DNA of 64,000 nucleotides from Heloderma charlesbogerti. Taxonomy: Eukaryota > Chordata > Lepidosauria > Squamata > Helodermatidae. The notes beneath the pieces are model-generated. The model saw only the letters and a list, made by a program, of their open reading frames with translations. It was not told the origin of the DNA and did no database searches. The DNA is taken from the NCBI GenBank assembly GCA_026122225.1, contig JANEZZ010003061.1, positions 186,001-250,000 of the forward strand, written 5' to 3'. A program made the position numbers and the translations under genes. Below, piece by piece: positions 1 to 12,844 of this stretch. Numbering within the stretch: the stretch's first letter is position 1; the number at the start of each line of letters is the position of its first letter.

Positions 1-689
1 GTGTTTTTGCTATTAGTTTCAATTGAGAGAACTCCCCTATGGATTGTGTCTGATGTCTTTGTGCTGTAAGTCTTGAAAAAGAAACCTTATTATCAATCCT
101 TCTCTCATAATAGTCTCTCATGTCTTTTTATTTTTTAATGGTGCTTCCCATATTTATGCCTTTCTTTTAATTACTTGGTTGTCAAGACACCACCATTATT
201 CTATTTTGTGCTACTTTGTACAGAAACATAATTTTTCTCCACTCAGCAATCAAAAGTCTGCTTCCGAAGTTTGCCGCTGCTTCAGTCATCAGCAATTACT
301 GCAAAGTACATTAGCAACTAATGTCCCAGAACTGAACATCTGAGCAGGCATAACTGCTTGCATTGTTATGGTTTGTGACATTGTGGTATCGGAGCATTAT
401 ATACTTCCTAAGCACATTTTCCAGTGAGCACTTACTGGGCTGTAGTACCATATTTGCAGTTTCAATAAATAGCCAGATTTCAACACAAATGATCCCCTGT
501 ATTTTCGGTTGAAGACAGAGGGCCTCTGGCTTATTATGTCCATTTCTTCATTTTTTCCTCTTAGGGAAACAGCCCAAAGACACAATCGGACACCATTTGC
601 TAAAATACAAAATATGTTGTGGTACCTAGGAGAAGGTTGCATACAGACAATTGTTCAAACTTGAAGATGATATTGTAGAGCTGTTGTTG

Positions 690-935
690 CGTGGGTTGGG
701 TCCAAATCTAGGTGTGTACAACTGGGCTGGGGAAAGTGGACTTCCCTGCTCCTTCCTCCCCACAGCAGCCCTTCCAAACCCCTGAAAACGCTACACAGAG
801 GGTCAGGGGACCCTGCTGAATGGGGTGAGCTGTACTGCAGGGGTGAAGGGGATCTCCAAAGATCTGGTGGAGGCACCTTCCATGAGCAGAGCCCTTCCAC
901 CAAATGGAAAGCAGATTCTGGATCCAACCACACAT
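690..935. repeat. Possible palindromic-end DNA element
   Basis: The left end reads GTGGGTTGGGTCCAAATCTA and the right end holds the approximate complement (CTGGATCCAACCACAC). This suggests a small non-autonomous transposon with terminal inverted repeats. No target duplication was confirmed and the family is unknown. Confidence 0.3.
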
Positions 936-1189
936 GTTTAGGATTCCAATTCAAATAGGATTTGCAGGGTTTTTTGCACTTCAAGCATGACCTGGGAAAT
1001 GACAAAACTGGCTTCCAGCAGGACAATATTAGAGCAGCACAGCATCACTGAAAGAACTGTGTACATATTTGAGGGTAACTATCATGAGAAATGAGAACTG
1101 ATCTTTTAGAACAGGGTTGGTATTTAAAAATTACATTAAGTGCATGAAAGGATCAATTCTTACTTGCATTACACACGTGTCTCTGAAAA

Positions 1190-1296
1190 GCAGCCTTCCT
1201 CAACTTGGTGCCCTCCAGATGTTTTGGATTGCAACTCCCATCATTCCCAGGCAGCACTGCAGTCCAGCTGGAGAGCACCAGGTTGGGGAAGGCTGC
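1190..1296. repeat. Palindromic MITE, 'CCTCCAGATGTTTTGGA' family, copy 1
   Basis: A near-palindromic element of about 105 bp. The left half carries a ...CAACTTGGTGCCCTCCAGATG... motif and the right half its complement (...GAGAGCACCAGGTTGGGGAAGG). Three relatives occur at 5822, 45593 and 54482. The structure fits a non-autonomous hAT-like element, but the superfamily is inferred. Confidence 0.6.
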
Positions 1297-2079
1297 TGTA
1301 AGGGTTACTCGCCAGCAATGTCCTGTCACAATTCTTTCTTTCTTTTTCTTGTGTATGAAATTGTTTTTATAATCTGTTCTAATCAATTTCATAATATCAT
1401 GCAGTTGATATGAAACTATGAAACTAGGGGATGTTGCTGCAATTGGGAATTAGGGTAGAAATGTGAATGGGCTTTTTTCTTCATAGCAAGCCCCCTTTCT
1501 CAGTACGATTTTATAGTTATCAAGCTACCACTGTTGAGCTGGTGCTTATGCCACTGCAGTGTTAAAGAGTAAGTGGCTCTTGCCATCCATATTGAGCCTG
1601 ATTTATTTTGGTATGAAATTCATTAGGCAGCAGTTTACTTTCTCAGATGCTGTTTCATGAGGTAACCGTGTTGTTAGGGATGCACAAGCTGAACATTCAA
1701 CCACCCCTCCCATTTTTGTGCATTTGCTATGAATGTCCAAATTCCAAATAGATTTTCTGTTGATATTCCCCTTCTCTGTCAGTTTTCTTCCTTCCCTGAG
1801 ACCCAGACAATTTATCTTGGGAAGTGGGAAGGGAATTCAACTTCCTTTCAGACAGGAGAAGACCTGTAAGGCCTCTCTTTATCTATAAATTATGTGTGGG
1901 CACGTTTCTTGCTGGGGTTCAAAGGACTTTTTGTTTCGTAACTACAAATTCCATGATCCTTGTCAGGAATTGACATGCCACATGTCATTTCCTAGCTAAG
2001 GAGTGGTCTTGTGGAGCGTAACTGCATTTATGTGAGCCTTCTGTTTCCTGTTACCCCTTCCAAACAATGAAGGGATCTG

Positions 2080-2277
2080 GAAATCAAGTTCTAGGACGAA
2101 CACATTTAGCACAGAGAAGAGAAGATTAAGGGAAGACAATGAGGGTTGTCTGGCAGTGGAATAAACTGCCTTGGATATTTAAGCAGAGGCTGGGTGGCCA
2201 ACCTTGCAGAGCCTTCAGTATATTGAGTAGGGGGTTAGACTAGATGATCTCCAAGGCACCTGCTAACTCTGTGATTC
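2080..2277 (+). mobile_element. CR1-type LINE 3' fragment
   Basis: Resembles the 3' end of CR1 ORF2 and its tail: a segment reading 'gtggaataaactgcct...gggtggccaacctt...ggggttagactagatgatctccaaggc...ctctgtgatt'. It lacks RT motifs and is a short truncated copy. Confidence 0.5.
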
Positions 2278-4744
2278 CCCCAAATAAAGCTTTTTTTGGC
2301 ATGGGGGAAGTGGGATGACTAACAGAGAGAGGGGGTTAGTATGATAGTGGGGGCATGAACACCATCAAGTAAGATCCAGCTGGAAGGGTACTGGAATGGA
2401 CTCGGAACGAAGCCAGACATCTCAAGTGGAGGGAGTTCTCATTCTGAGACACACACCTTGTTGAAGACTCATACCATCTCTTGTTATTGTTTTCCTTATG
2501 ACAAAAATTGAGAACACTTTAAATATGGAACCAACATAGCTTTTAAGAACACTTTCAGACTGTCTTGTTTTATCTGACATTTTCTCCGTTGACTCTCATT
2601 CTAATGGTAATGTTAGAATTTACAACCAATGCAATTTTTTGTCTAGCTGAAGGTTAAAGTGCTGTAATGCAGAAGAGCACTTTGTGTTCCTAGCAAGCTT
2701 CAATCATTGCTACTCCTGTTCTGTCATCACTTTTAGGCCTTGCCTGAAACATGCATGGCCTCTGTCCCAAAAGTGCTGCCATTTCAAAGGCACAGTGACC
2801 CCATTGCTGCCCAACTGCTTACAGAGATGGGTGGAACTATGCGTTTTTTGCTGTGATATCGCCCATCTGGCATGATGTTAAGATGCCACATGACACCATG
2901 GGTGGGCGTTACAGCTGGTCTGATACAATGCAGTACTGGCTGGGGGAGGGGAAATCCTATTTCCTAATGGCTTCTGCTATATATTGCAGGCCGAAGGCAG
3001 CATTTTTTAATAGTTCCATTTGTGCTGGAATATTTGGCTTTAGTTCTCCAGCATGTGGTGTGGAAGCCCTACTAGCTGCCAAGATCCAGAAAAGCACGAA
3101 ACAGTTACATTCCACTGTGGATTCACATGGCATATATATGCCATTATTACTGAATTATTGAACTCTTTTTTCATAGAAAAATCACCCTACAGTCTTATCC
3201 ACACTTACTCCTAACCTCCATTGTAGTCAGTGATACTAATTCATATAAAAGACTGCAGGATTGCAGTCAAAGCTTTAATCAAGGGAACCAATGGACCAAT
3301 TCCCATGTATTCAGCAGGGGAAGTTTTGAGTTTTCCCCTCAAATGGCTCAACAGCCACATCCCCCCCCCCTTTCCCCAAACCTGCATTACAGACCTAATG
3401 AAACTCAGGGGAGTTTTGAAAGCAGTTTGTAATACAATATGGGAGACTGCTGTTCAGATTTTTAAAAAGTCCACTGGGGAAGCACAGTCCCTTGGGTTTC
3501 CCTTTAAAATAGCTTTTTAGGTATGTTGCCTAAAATGTGATGTACTTTGTTCCCCAGGGATGGCAATAAGGCAAATAGAGGTTATGCTGTGGAGTTCTAC
3601 TGAACCTTTAGAATCTGTAGAGGTGTGATGTTCTGCAGCATTTAGGAATACGCTTTTTTACTTGTGGAGAGTTAGGAATTGTCCAGTTGTGATTTTCACC
3701 ATGCTTCCATCTACTCTTGACAGCAGGCTGAGTACGTGTTATACAAAACACCAGTGCCACATGGCTTTGTGGATGGGGATTTAGCCCCCAGTACACATGG
3801 TGTGTCCTGTCCTCAGATATAGAGTCACTGTGATACAGCATAGTATTTTACAGCAGCATGTAGAAGGGCATCCATCTTTGTCAAGTCTTTATGGGGAAAA
3901 TGCAGTAAAATAGCAACTCAGGATGGGAGACACTTAAGGTGGAAATTCACAAGCCTAACAAGAGTGCATATGGTTGTGATCAAATAATAAAAAATACTGT
4001 CATTAGCATGGGATCATGTGCTTTTACAGGCAGACAGAAATTCAACAAGTACAGCTTTTCTTGGTATACATACTTACTGTAAAAGCTGTACCCGTTTCAT
4101 TCTTGCTATTAATACAGCTATTTAAAAGCAGAGAGGCACCTTCTAGTAAAACAGTGGCAATCTTAGTAGTGCTCATGGATTTTTCTAGTGTAAATTGTTG
4201 TTGCCACCCTGTAGAACAGAATGGTTTATTCCCCAAATGAAAACTACAGTAATACTAGATAGCGTTCTGCAAAGTACTCCGTTACAGTTGTTTGCAAATG
4301 TAACTTCTAGCCACTTCTTTGTCTAAATTATTTAGGGCAAAGTCCAAGAAACACAAGTGATTTCATGGAAGGAGTAAAGGAGCAGATTAGTGTGCAAATT
4401 GAGTCTAATATTTCAGAATTAAAATTTGTTTGTAGTCCTCATTTTCCTTTTAGTAATCTGCCTGGAGGAATGTAGATGTATACTTTGCTAGAGAATAGCT
4501 GGTGTTTATTTTTGTTTCTTGAAAATAATGAGTTTGTTTTTGTCAAGCTTTTCATAGCTCAGTTATTAGGATCTAGATTCAAAGAATTCTTGTGCAAACA
4601 ACAATAGAGGTTAAAGGGGCAGACACTGGAAAAAGGGTCTTGCTTCAGAGTAAGGGGGAATGGTAAGGTTGAGAACAGAAGAGGAAGGGGCATCTGGAGC
4701 TTGTCGTATAAGATTCAGTTCCTTCATTCAGGCTAGCACCTTCT

Positions 4745-5225
4745 GTGAACTCGTCAGATGGTAGATTATTTATGGTATTTCTATGCTGCCCTATAACCAA
4801 AGCTGTCTGGGTGGTGTACATAAAAAGTGATTAAAATACAATAGTAACAATAAAAATACAATTGAAGTATAAAACACATAGCTAAAATTAAGCAGAGAGG
4901 GCCTTCTCAGTGGTAGCCCCGCACCTCTGGAATCGACTTCCATTAGGGGTTCATCAGGCCCCTTCTTTGCAGATCTTCAGGAAGCCTCTGAAGACCCAAC
5001 TCTGAAGGCCTTCCCGTAAGTCTGGGCTCTTGATTTTTATTGGTACATTTTGTTTTTATGGCTTTTAATTGGCAATCTCTGTTTTTATAGATTGTATTGA
5101 ATATGTTTTTTATGGATTTTTATTGTAACCGCTTTGTGTGGTTTTTATCTTGAATGCAGCCTTAAGAGGCTTCCACTCTAAAAGGCGGCCTAGAAATAAT
5201 TTTAAATAGATAAGCAATAAAATTA
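4745..5225. mobile_element. L2-like LINE 3'-end fragments in opposite orientations
   Basis: 4880-5225 (+) resembles the L2 3' region: a degenerate 'gccttctcagtggtagccccgc' segment, then T-rich sequence with 'attgtaaccgctttgtgtgg' and 'ggcggcctagaaataa'. Just before it, 4747-4870 looks like the same kind of tail in reverse ('ctatgctgccctataaccaaagctgtctgggtgg'). No RT motif is left. Confidence 0.45.
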
Positions 5226-5305
5226 AATATGGACAGGTCTTAAAACATTAAAAAGTTAAAACTTCAGAATCAATTAAAACTCCCCTAAAAAGCCTGGGAG
5301 AATAA

Positions 5306-5438
5306 GGGTGCAATCCTAGGCTTGTTTAGACAGAAAATAAGTCCTGCAACTCCTAGCATGCCCCAGCCAGCATGATTGGCTGGGGCATGTTGGGAATTGT
5401 AGGACTTTTTCTGTCTAAATATGCATAGGATTGTGCCT
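5306..5438. repeat. 133-bp Harbinger-like palindromic MITE with TAA duplication
   Basis: The ends read GGGTGCAATCCTA and TAGGATTGTGCCT, flanked on both sides by TAA (5303-5305 and 5439-5441). The body is an almost complete hairpin with arms of about 62 bp meeting at a short loop in 'CCAGCCAGCATGATTGGCTGG'. The 3-bp TWA duplication and GGG-initial ends fit PIF/Harbinger MITEs. The ends match the larger family at 24831, 29095 and 30313. Confidence 0.7.
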
Positions 5439-5821
5439 TAAAAGATTTTACCTAGTGCCAAAAAGAATACAAAGTAGGCACCATGTGAACCTTGTTGGGG
5501 AGGGAATTCCACAACGGGGATGCTATCACAGAGAAGACTCCCTCTCATAGCTTCCTACTGGATTTCACTTGGCGGTGGCGCTCGGGGATTTCGTGCTAGA
5601 AACCTTTTGTGTGGATCTCCTCTGGGGATCTTTCCACCCCTCTATCACATGGCTCAGTCTAGAAATCAGGAACTTCCTTCAGGACTCTTCTAGAAGCTGG
5701 CTCCAGCCCCTTCTCTCTGCCCATACCTTCCTCTGTCAGTCAGCACCCAATCTTCTTGTCCCTTCACCTGCATTAAAGCTTAGAGGGAAGCAAGGGAAGG
5801 AACAGTTTAAGAAACATTACT

Positions 5822-5942
5822 GCAGCCTTCCCCAACCTGACGCCCTCCGGATGTTTTGGACTTCAACTCCCATCGGCTCCAGCCGGCATTCTGGGACTGT
5901 AGTTCAAAACACCTGGAGAGCTCCAGGTTGGGGAAGGTTGCA
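5822..5942. repeat. Palindromic MITE, 'CCTCCGGATGTTTTGGA' family, copy 2
   Basis: Same arrangement as the element at 1190: 'cttccccaacctgacgccctc' on the left and 'gctccaggttggggaaggtt' on the right, with 'caactcccatcggctccagcc' between. Confidence 0.65.
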
Positions 5943-6223
5943 TTAAGGGTGATAATTTTAATTTTTTTGCTGAATTAGTGAAGCCTCTTCAGGTACAGTG
6001 AGACAAAGATGGGCTAAAACAGAGGTAGAAAAAGACTTCTAAGATGCTTATTCCTCTCCTTGAATAGTACTGTAAGCCTACAACAGGGGTGGGGTTGTAG
6101 CCATGTGGGTGGGGGAGAGGAGGGCTGCATCCTGCTGGTCCTGTTTCCTGCTATCCATCTGTTGGGGCGGGAGCACCTGGATAGGGGAGTCTGGTGTATG
6201 CAGTAGGCTCCCCGCATTATTTA

Positions 6224-7385
6224 GAACCATAGAATCATAGAATAGTAGGGTTGGAAGGGGCCTATTAGACCATCGAGCCCAACCCCCTGCTCAATGCAGG
6301 AATCCAAGTCAGAGCATCCCTGACAGATGGCTGTCCAGCCTCATCTTGAATTCCTCCAGTGTGGGAGGGCCCACCACCTCCCTAGGTAATTGGTTCCATT
6401 GTCCTATTGCTCTAACAGTCAGGAAGTTTTTCCTGATCTTCGGCCGGAATCTGGCTTCCTGTCACTTGAGCCCATTATTCCGTGTCCTGCATTTTGGGAT
6501 GATCGAGAAGAGATCCTGGCCTTCCTCTCTGTGACAAGGACTTGAAGAGCGCTATCATATCTCCCCTCAGTCTTCTCTTCTTAAGGCTAAACATGCCCAG
6601 TTCTTTCAGCCTCTCCTCATAGTGCTTTGTTTCCAGTCCCCTGATCATCTTCGTTGCCCTCCTCTGAACCCTCTCCAGCTTGTCTGCTTCCTTCTTAAAG
6701 TGTGGTGGCCAGAACTGGACACAGTACTCCAGATGAGGCCTAACCAGTGCTGAGTAGAGGGCAACTGGTACTTCCAGGGATTTGGAAGCTATGCTTCTAT
6801 TAATGCAGCCCAAAATAGCATTTGCCTTTTTTTGCAGTGACATCACATTGTTGGCTCATGTTCAGCTTGTGATCTACAACAATTCCAAGATCCTCCTCAC
6901 TTGTAGTATTGTTGAGCCAAGTATCGCCCATCTTGTAACTGTGCATTTGGTTTATTTTTCCAGGTGTAGAGCATGACATTTATCCCTATTAAATGTCATT
7001 CTGTTATTTTCTGCCCAGCGCTCCAGTCTATCCAGATCACTTTGAATTTTGTTTCTGTCTTCCAAGGTTTTAGCTATCCCGCCCAATTTTGTGTCATCTG
7101 CAAATTTGATCAGCAATCCCTGCACCTCCTCCTCCAAGTCATTACTAAAAATGTTGAAGAGCACTGGGCCCAGGACTGAGCCCTGCGGTACCCCACTCGT
7201 TACCTCTCCCCAGTTTGAGAAGATCCCATTGATAAGCACTCTTTGAGTCCGATTCTGTAGCTAACTGTGGATCCACCGGATCGTTGTTTCATCTAGCCCA
7301 CTTTGAGCTAGTTTGCTCATCAGGATATCATGGGACACTTTGTCGAAAGCTTTTCTGAAGTCGAGGTATATGATCTTGTAGGTTT
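6224..7385 (-). mobile_element. CR1 LINE, 3' half, degenerate
   Basis: Read on the minus strand, this holds the RT core and C-terminal part of a CR1 ORF2. A frame around 7446-7261 has 'IIYLDFRKAFDKVSHDIL'. 7239-6952 has 'GVPQGSVLGPVLFN' and the FADD active-site motif. 6846-6475 has the CR1 C-terminal segment ('[16 protein letters not shown]'). The 3' end shows the CR1 signature (TTCTATGATTCTATG-type repeats, seen as 'catagaatcatagaatag' at about 6229). Frameshifts and stops separate the frames, and similarity fades near 7385, so it is 5'-truncated and dead. Confidence 0.85.
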
Positions 7386-7608
7386 CAACATGGAGAGAGT
7401 TGGTGCATAGAGCAGATTTCCCACTACAGATGTCCCTCCACAACACTTGGATGGCAGGGCCTAACTCTCCCTCTCCACACAGTTACAATCATTTAGAGAA
7501 TAACAGTTGAAGGGTCCTGGACCACCTATGTAAGTCTATTCAACGCTATACATGCCTACTCCAAATAAGTATCATTCAGTTCAGTGGGACTTATTCCGTG
7601 CTAAGAAT

Positions 7609-7836
7609 GCCAGTGTGGTGTAGCAGTTCGACTGGGACTTGGGAGATCTGGGTTCTAGTCCCCACTCAGCCATGACGCTCACTAGGTGACTTTGGACCAG
7701 TCACTGACTCTCAACCTAACCTACCTCACAGGGTTGTTGTGAGGATAAAATGGAGAGGAGGAGGAGGACCATATAAGCTGCCTCAAGTTCCTCGCAAGAG
7801 GGAAAAGTGCAGGATATAAATGTAATAATAAAAAGT
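7609..7836 (+). mobile_element. MIR-like tRNA-derived SINE, nearly complete
   Basis: Starts with 'gccagtgtggtgtagcagtt' (tRNA-like A-box region). It continues through a B-box-like 'gggttctagtcccc', a core with 'gtgactttggaccagtcactg', then 'ctacctcacagggttgttgtgaggat', and ends in an A-rich tail. This is the MIR/CORE-SINE architecture as it appears in squamates. It is not a functional tRNA gene. Confidence 0.7.
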
Positions 7837-7865
7837 GGATGGAATTACTAGTCAACATTATCACC

Positions 7866-8000
7866 AGTACGGGCTAGTGGATAGAATGTGGACTAGGAGT
7901 AGGAAGACACAGGTTCAAATCTCTTCTCGGCTATGAAACTGCCTGGGTGCCCTTTGGCCAGCCGCCATCTCTTAGCCTAACCTACCAATACCATAAGCAT
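7866..8000 (+). mobile_element. Partial MIR-like SINE
   Basis: A second copy of the adjacent SINE type, diverged and truncated: 'gggctagtggatagaatgtgg', 'acaggttcaaatctc', 'ctcttagcctaacctacc'. The distal tail is missing. Confidence 0.5.
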
Positions 8001-8043
8001 GGAAGACGTTGAGAAGAGATGAAGCCATGCAGCGGTCAAATAC

Positions 8044-8641
8044 TGTCAGAACTGCCAGCCCCTCCCACTGTGCAATCACCAGGCAGAGACCCAATTATCA
8101 AGTCAATAGTCCTTCAATATGTTAACAGCTAGTCTTTCAGACAATACAGACTCAGTACTTGCCCAGAACTGGGGTGGGTGGGGAGTGAACTAATCCTGAG
8201 ATCTCTAACAGAGAAACTTCAGTGAAGTAAGAGAGAGTTGCTGCTAAACTAACATTAAGTGACCTACACAGAACTTGGAGGGCGTCCTCCATCCCCTCCC
8301 TCAGGGAGGGTCCTCCCTCTGCTGACTCCAGTGAGTGGCTAATCTGGCAGAGCATCTCAATTCCCTCATATGTTCTGACCCTCTTGAGCAACAGCGGGGG
8401 CTCTTGTGTCTGCCAAGTCTTGCCCCTCCCTTTCTGTGGGTACTTGCTTTCCCATAGAAGGGAGAAGTGGTATCTGTGCATGGCCCAAATGATTATCGTG
8501 ACCTTGGGAAGATTCTTCCCTGACTCCTGGAATCTCTTGTGGAGTTTCCTCCCCAGCTCTCCGACTCGGCTCCTCTCCTCCTAACTCTGCCTCTGATTCT
8601 GATTCAGAATTTTCACAGGGAGCCTGGGCCCAATCCTGACA
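8044..8641 (-). mobile_element. Solo LTR of an LTR retrotransposon
   Basis: A 598-bp segment that begins TGTCAG and ends CTGACA, an exact inverted terminal repeat with TG...CA ends. The flanks are AATAC (8039-8043) and AATAT (8642-8646), a 5-bp target duplication with one change. No gag, pol or primer-binding sequence adjoins it, so it is a solo LTR left by recombination. Minus orientation is a guess from U5-like sequence near 8090-8130. A 109-codon frame inside it is not a recognisable protein. Gypsy-like or ERV origin cannot be separated. Confidence 0.65.
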
Positions 8642-9511
8642 AATATGTAGATAGCTTTAAGATATTTTTTCTATGGTCACCTGGGATAGGACAATCTGGG
8701 GATTACCACCCCCAGTACATTACTAGTGTGCCTGGGTGATGGTGTAAAGTGTGAAGCATTTCTGGAAATTGCCTCTTCTTGTCTTGCTTGTAAGTTGCCT
8801 GTAAGGCAACTTTCTGCAGTCTTAGTGCAGAATTGGAAGTGTGGGCAACATCTCTAGGAAAGGCCAGTACTGGCTGTATTGGGACAACCTTGTACTACTA
8901 TTAGAAAGCAGGCCATACAGATTGAAAAGGCTGTGTTGGATTCCAGTGTAGTGCATGCATACATCTCTTAATTCATGTAAGTACTGTACAAACAAGGCTT
9001 GTAATAAAAGTATAGAATAGGTGCCACTAATAGGCTGGGACTAGTATCTTCACAGGCATTATTTCTTGTGGTGGTCTAAATTGCCATACTTTAGATTCTA
9101 GTAATAGGACTGTCACCGTGTTTTCCCCCTTGCTTAACAGTATATAAGGGGTTAGTGTGACATCTGTCTAGACAGCTGTCTCTTGATTCTCTGGATTGAT
9201 TTGGCACTTTCGGTGATACTGAGACCAATGACATCATCCAGCAGCCTTTTTCTATCCTGATACTGAGGTCACTTGTTGCACAGCCATACAGACTGAATAA
9301 AAAAACCTTACTAGTCCTGTAAAATACCCATTAGCTCACATTTAATTAAAGAAAAGAACACCCTGTGCCTTAAAAACTAAAGCTTCCCATTACCTTTTAT
9401 ACAACACACCAACTACTTATCCTCATACACAAATAAATTCACCACTTGCACACTCATTGGCAGTGCAGTCATCATCCTTGCACATTTTTTGTTGTAAATC
9501 AGCCTTGTATT

Positions 9512-9950
9512 CATAAGAACATAAGAGCCATGCTGGATCAGACCAAGGATCCATCTAGTCCAGCATTCTGTTCACACAGTGGCCAACCAGCTGGGGGAAC
9601 CCAGAAGCAGGACACCGGCATCAGCACTCTCCCACCCATGTTCCCCAGCAACTGGTGTGCAGAGGCGTACCGACTCTAGTACTGGAGGTAGCACATAAGC
9701 ATCAGGACTAGAAGCCATTGGTAGCTTTCTCCTCCAAGAATTTGTCTAATCCCACTTTAAAGCCATCCAAATTGGTGGCCATTACTACTTCCTGTGGTAG
9801 CTAATTCCATAGTTTAACTATGTGCTGTATGAAGAAGGACTTCCTTTTATCTGTCCTGAATCTCCCATCAGTCAGCTTCATGGGATGATCCTGGGTTCTA
9901 GTATTATGAGAGAGGGAGAAAAATGTCTCTGTATCCACATTCTTCCCTTC
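9512..9950 (-). mobile_element. CR1-type LINE 3' fragment
   Basis: Complement of a common reptile CR1 3' end: 'ataagaacataagagccatgctggatcagacc' at the 3' terminus, followed by the conserved 'aattggtggccattactact' and 'atgaagaaggacttcctttta' segments. It contains only the C-terminal codons and 3' UTR. Confidence 0.75.
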
Positions 9951-10913
9951 AAATGTCCACCCAACTGCCTCAAATAATACATCTCCCAGCTGTTATCCAA
10001 AACCAGAAATAAACCTGGCTGAATGAAAAACAGGTGGGGTTGGGTGGTGAGAAGGGGAGGCAAATTTGCAGAGGAGAATCAGCAGGCATGGGAATATTTA
10101 AGCCCCTTTTCCTCCTGCCCTGCCTGCCAGTGCTTCCCTACAGATGCTTCCTCCACCCCTGAATTTGTGCTACTTTGCCAAAGGTAGGTTTGGGAGTCTG
10201 CATTTGCAGGGGTACCATACCTTGTTGTTCTCAGGAGGCTCAAAGACAGTTTTACTGGTCAGTTTCCTCTAAAGGAAAGAGCACACAAGATTTGTGCTTT
10301 TGTTTCTTGAAAGGTTTTATTTTTGTGGAATGTGTGTGTTGTTATAAATCTGAGCAGGCAAACTGGCAAGCAGTGCCTATATCCCTAAGCAGCTTCTGGT
10401 CCCAAACAGCAAAGCACCCTTGAAACCCCGACTGCTTCTACCAGATAGCGCCAAAAACATGTAACTGCTTTTTTCTCTCTCTTTCTAAATGCTGACTGCT
10501 TTTTTAGACCTCTTGGTACACAAACATTCGTAGGCAGGGGACTGGTCTCACACCTCCACCTTGGCATGTTGGTGTACCTTGCATTTCTCCTACTTGGGGA
10601 AGCTGATAATAAGTGAACTTACCAATGGCCAATGTGAAAGATCCAGTCATAGCAAGGTGCCTCTCACAAAACAGCATGCCTATAACACTTGGATTTATTT
10701 TTAATTTACAGGGACATTTTCAACGTAAAATATTGGTGCCTACAAATATTTTTGTAATAGTTTAAATATTTTCTTGTTAGTATCCCTCTCACAGTCTGTG
10801 ATTGTAGCGCAACATATTTCCTGAATATTTCTGTCTGGCTGCAGAAGTAAACAAGTTGACTTGACACAGTCCAGAGGATGTTGAGACTCTCATTTGGGCC
10901 AAGCAGAGCTGGC

Positions 10914-10916
<3 letters not shown>

Positions 10917-10994
<78 letters not shown>
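10917..10994. repeat. (GT)n(GA)n compound microsatellite
   Basis: About 42 bp of GT dinucleotides run directly into about 36 bp of GA dinucleotides. The 112-codon frame across it is an artefact of the repeat. Confidence 0.95.
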
Positions 10995-10997
<3 letters not shown>

Positions 10998-11639
10998 CTG
11001 CCTTAACTACCTTTCTCCTTCAAGCTACTTGTTCCTTCCTTGTATTATGCATTCTGAAAGAACTGTAGTGTACCCTAACCTTAGTCCTTTTGCAAATATA
11101 ATCAAAGCCTTTGGGACCTTCAAGATTAACAGATTTATTGTATCAATAGATTTCATGGATGGGAGCACACTTTATCTAATGCAGAAGTTTCATCAGTTGG
11201 GAGATTATATGTACACGCAGAGAAAATTATAAGCAGTGGGGTCAGAAGGCCATGAAAAGATAATGGACTGTGACATTTCTGTGTTTGCTATAACAAACTG
11301 TGGAGCACCTGGCTTGGGATGTTTGTGAAAATAAGGTGAATGAGGGTGAAAACAGTTCTGATCATCCACATGGAGATGGGATAGGACTAAGCAATGAGTG
11401 TACTTAGGACATGACAGCCAGAATTGAATCTGGGACATTTACATTGCCTGTGCTGTACCACTGACCAGTGGCCCTTCCTCAGATATAATGCCATGCCTGT
11501 GCAGTCTCTTCTCCTAGCTCCCATATGAGGCAATAACAGATACTGCGATGATTACACAAAATCTGTCAGCCAGGAATTGATCCATACAGTAGGCCATCTG
11601 GTAGAAACGCAGATACAGTGAGGTTCCGACCATAACATG

Positions 11640-12041
11640 GTCCTCAGCGGTCCTTCTCCATGAGCTCCTGCCAAAGGAAGTGAGGCGAGTGGCTGCTAGG
11701 AAGAGGACCTCTTCTGCTGTGGCACCCCAGCTGTGGAATGAGCTCCCTAGTGAGGTTCGCCTGGCACCTACACTGTGTTCCTTCCAGCGCCAGATCTTTT
11801 TATTTTCCCAGGCATTTTAGCTTTCTAGTCTTCTAGCTTTGCTGTTTTAAATCTGTATTTTAAATTTCTGCATTGCTACTAGGTTTTATTGTGGTTTTAT
11901 TATGGTTGTATTGTTATATTCTGGTTTTAATGCTTTTATATTTTTATATTGTTTTACTGTATGCTTTTTGGTTTTAATTTTTGTGGACTGACCAGAGAGC
12001 TTCGGTTATTGGGCAGTATAGAAATACATACATACATACAT
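11640..12041 (+). mobile_element. L2-like LINE 3' end
   Basis: Begins in the C-terminal coding region ('ctgtggaatgagctccctag', preceded by 'ccatgagctcctgcc'). It passes through a T-rich 3' UTR and ends at 'gagagcttcggttattgggcagtatagaaatac', followed by an ATAC-repeat tail (12022-12041). This is the usual 3' terminus of squamate L2-type LINEs. Confidence 0.65.
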
Positions 12042-12844
12042 GACACAGTGTGCGTATAGGTAGTAGTTGTGAATGTAGATATCCATGCATGCCCAGTACA
12101 GGTGTACATCATGCATTTGATCCTGTCCCCACCACTTAATACGCTAAAATGGCTGACTGTATCCTCATATTCATTCTCCGTAAACACAGAATCATTTCTA
12201 TTTTCCTGAATGGATATGACTTGGACTATGGAGCTCAAGATTTGTTTTGCAGTTTACAGCTCATATGTGCAAAGGCTGAATTCTGTGCATGCAAACTATA
12301 GTATCGTGTCATTCATTAAGTTCAAATGAGTAATGAAGCAAAACCATTTGTTCTTCTAGGGTCTTGCGTCATCTGCATGAAAAAATAATCTCTGGAAGCA
12401 CGTCCGTAACTCGTGTTGCTTAAGGTATCTAATATAGTTCAATTTCTTACTGCTGTCATTTCTTTCCCACAGGGACTATTATGCACATAGTGTACTTTGC
12501 TCAATTCTTGCTGACTCATTTTGGTAGCACAGTGTATCCTGAATGATAAGGGCCTTTTTACTAAAGGTGTTGATAGTGTAGAATTCTGTCACCCTGCCAG
12601 TGGCTGCCCTCGATGGCCTTCAGGATCTTTCTGGTCCTGCACTTTTACATTATGCTTGATGGATATTCCTGTCTTTACATCACCCAAGCAGAAATGAGGG
12701 CTAGGCACGTCAAAACAGAACAGCCGCTCCTTAGGGATACCTAGGCTAGACTGCTGAGTAACGTGTTGCATTATGCAATTTAGAAGCTACAATATGAGAA
12801 TCTTCCAGTTATTGTGGCTTCAGCACAAAGTGTTTTCACTTTTA

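Noticed and set aside
655..1026. 123-codon minus-strand frame rich in Pro, Ser and Cys
   Set aside because: No recognised domain, no splice or start context, and it overlaps a probable palindromic repeat.
10917..10994. Repeat array as a CRISPR-like or coding repeat
   Set aside because: A plain GT/GA microsatellite; no spacers.
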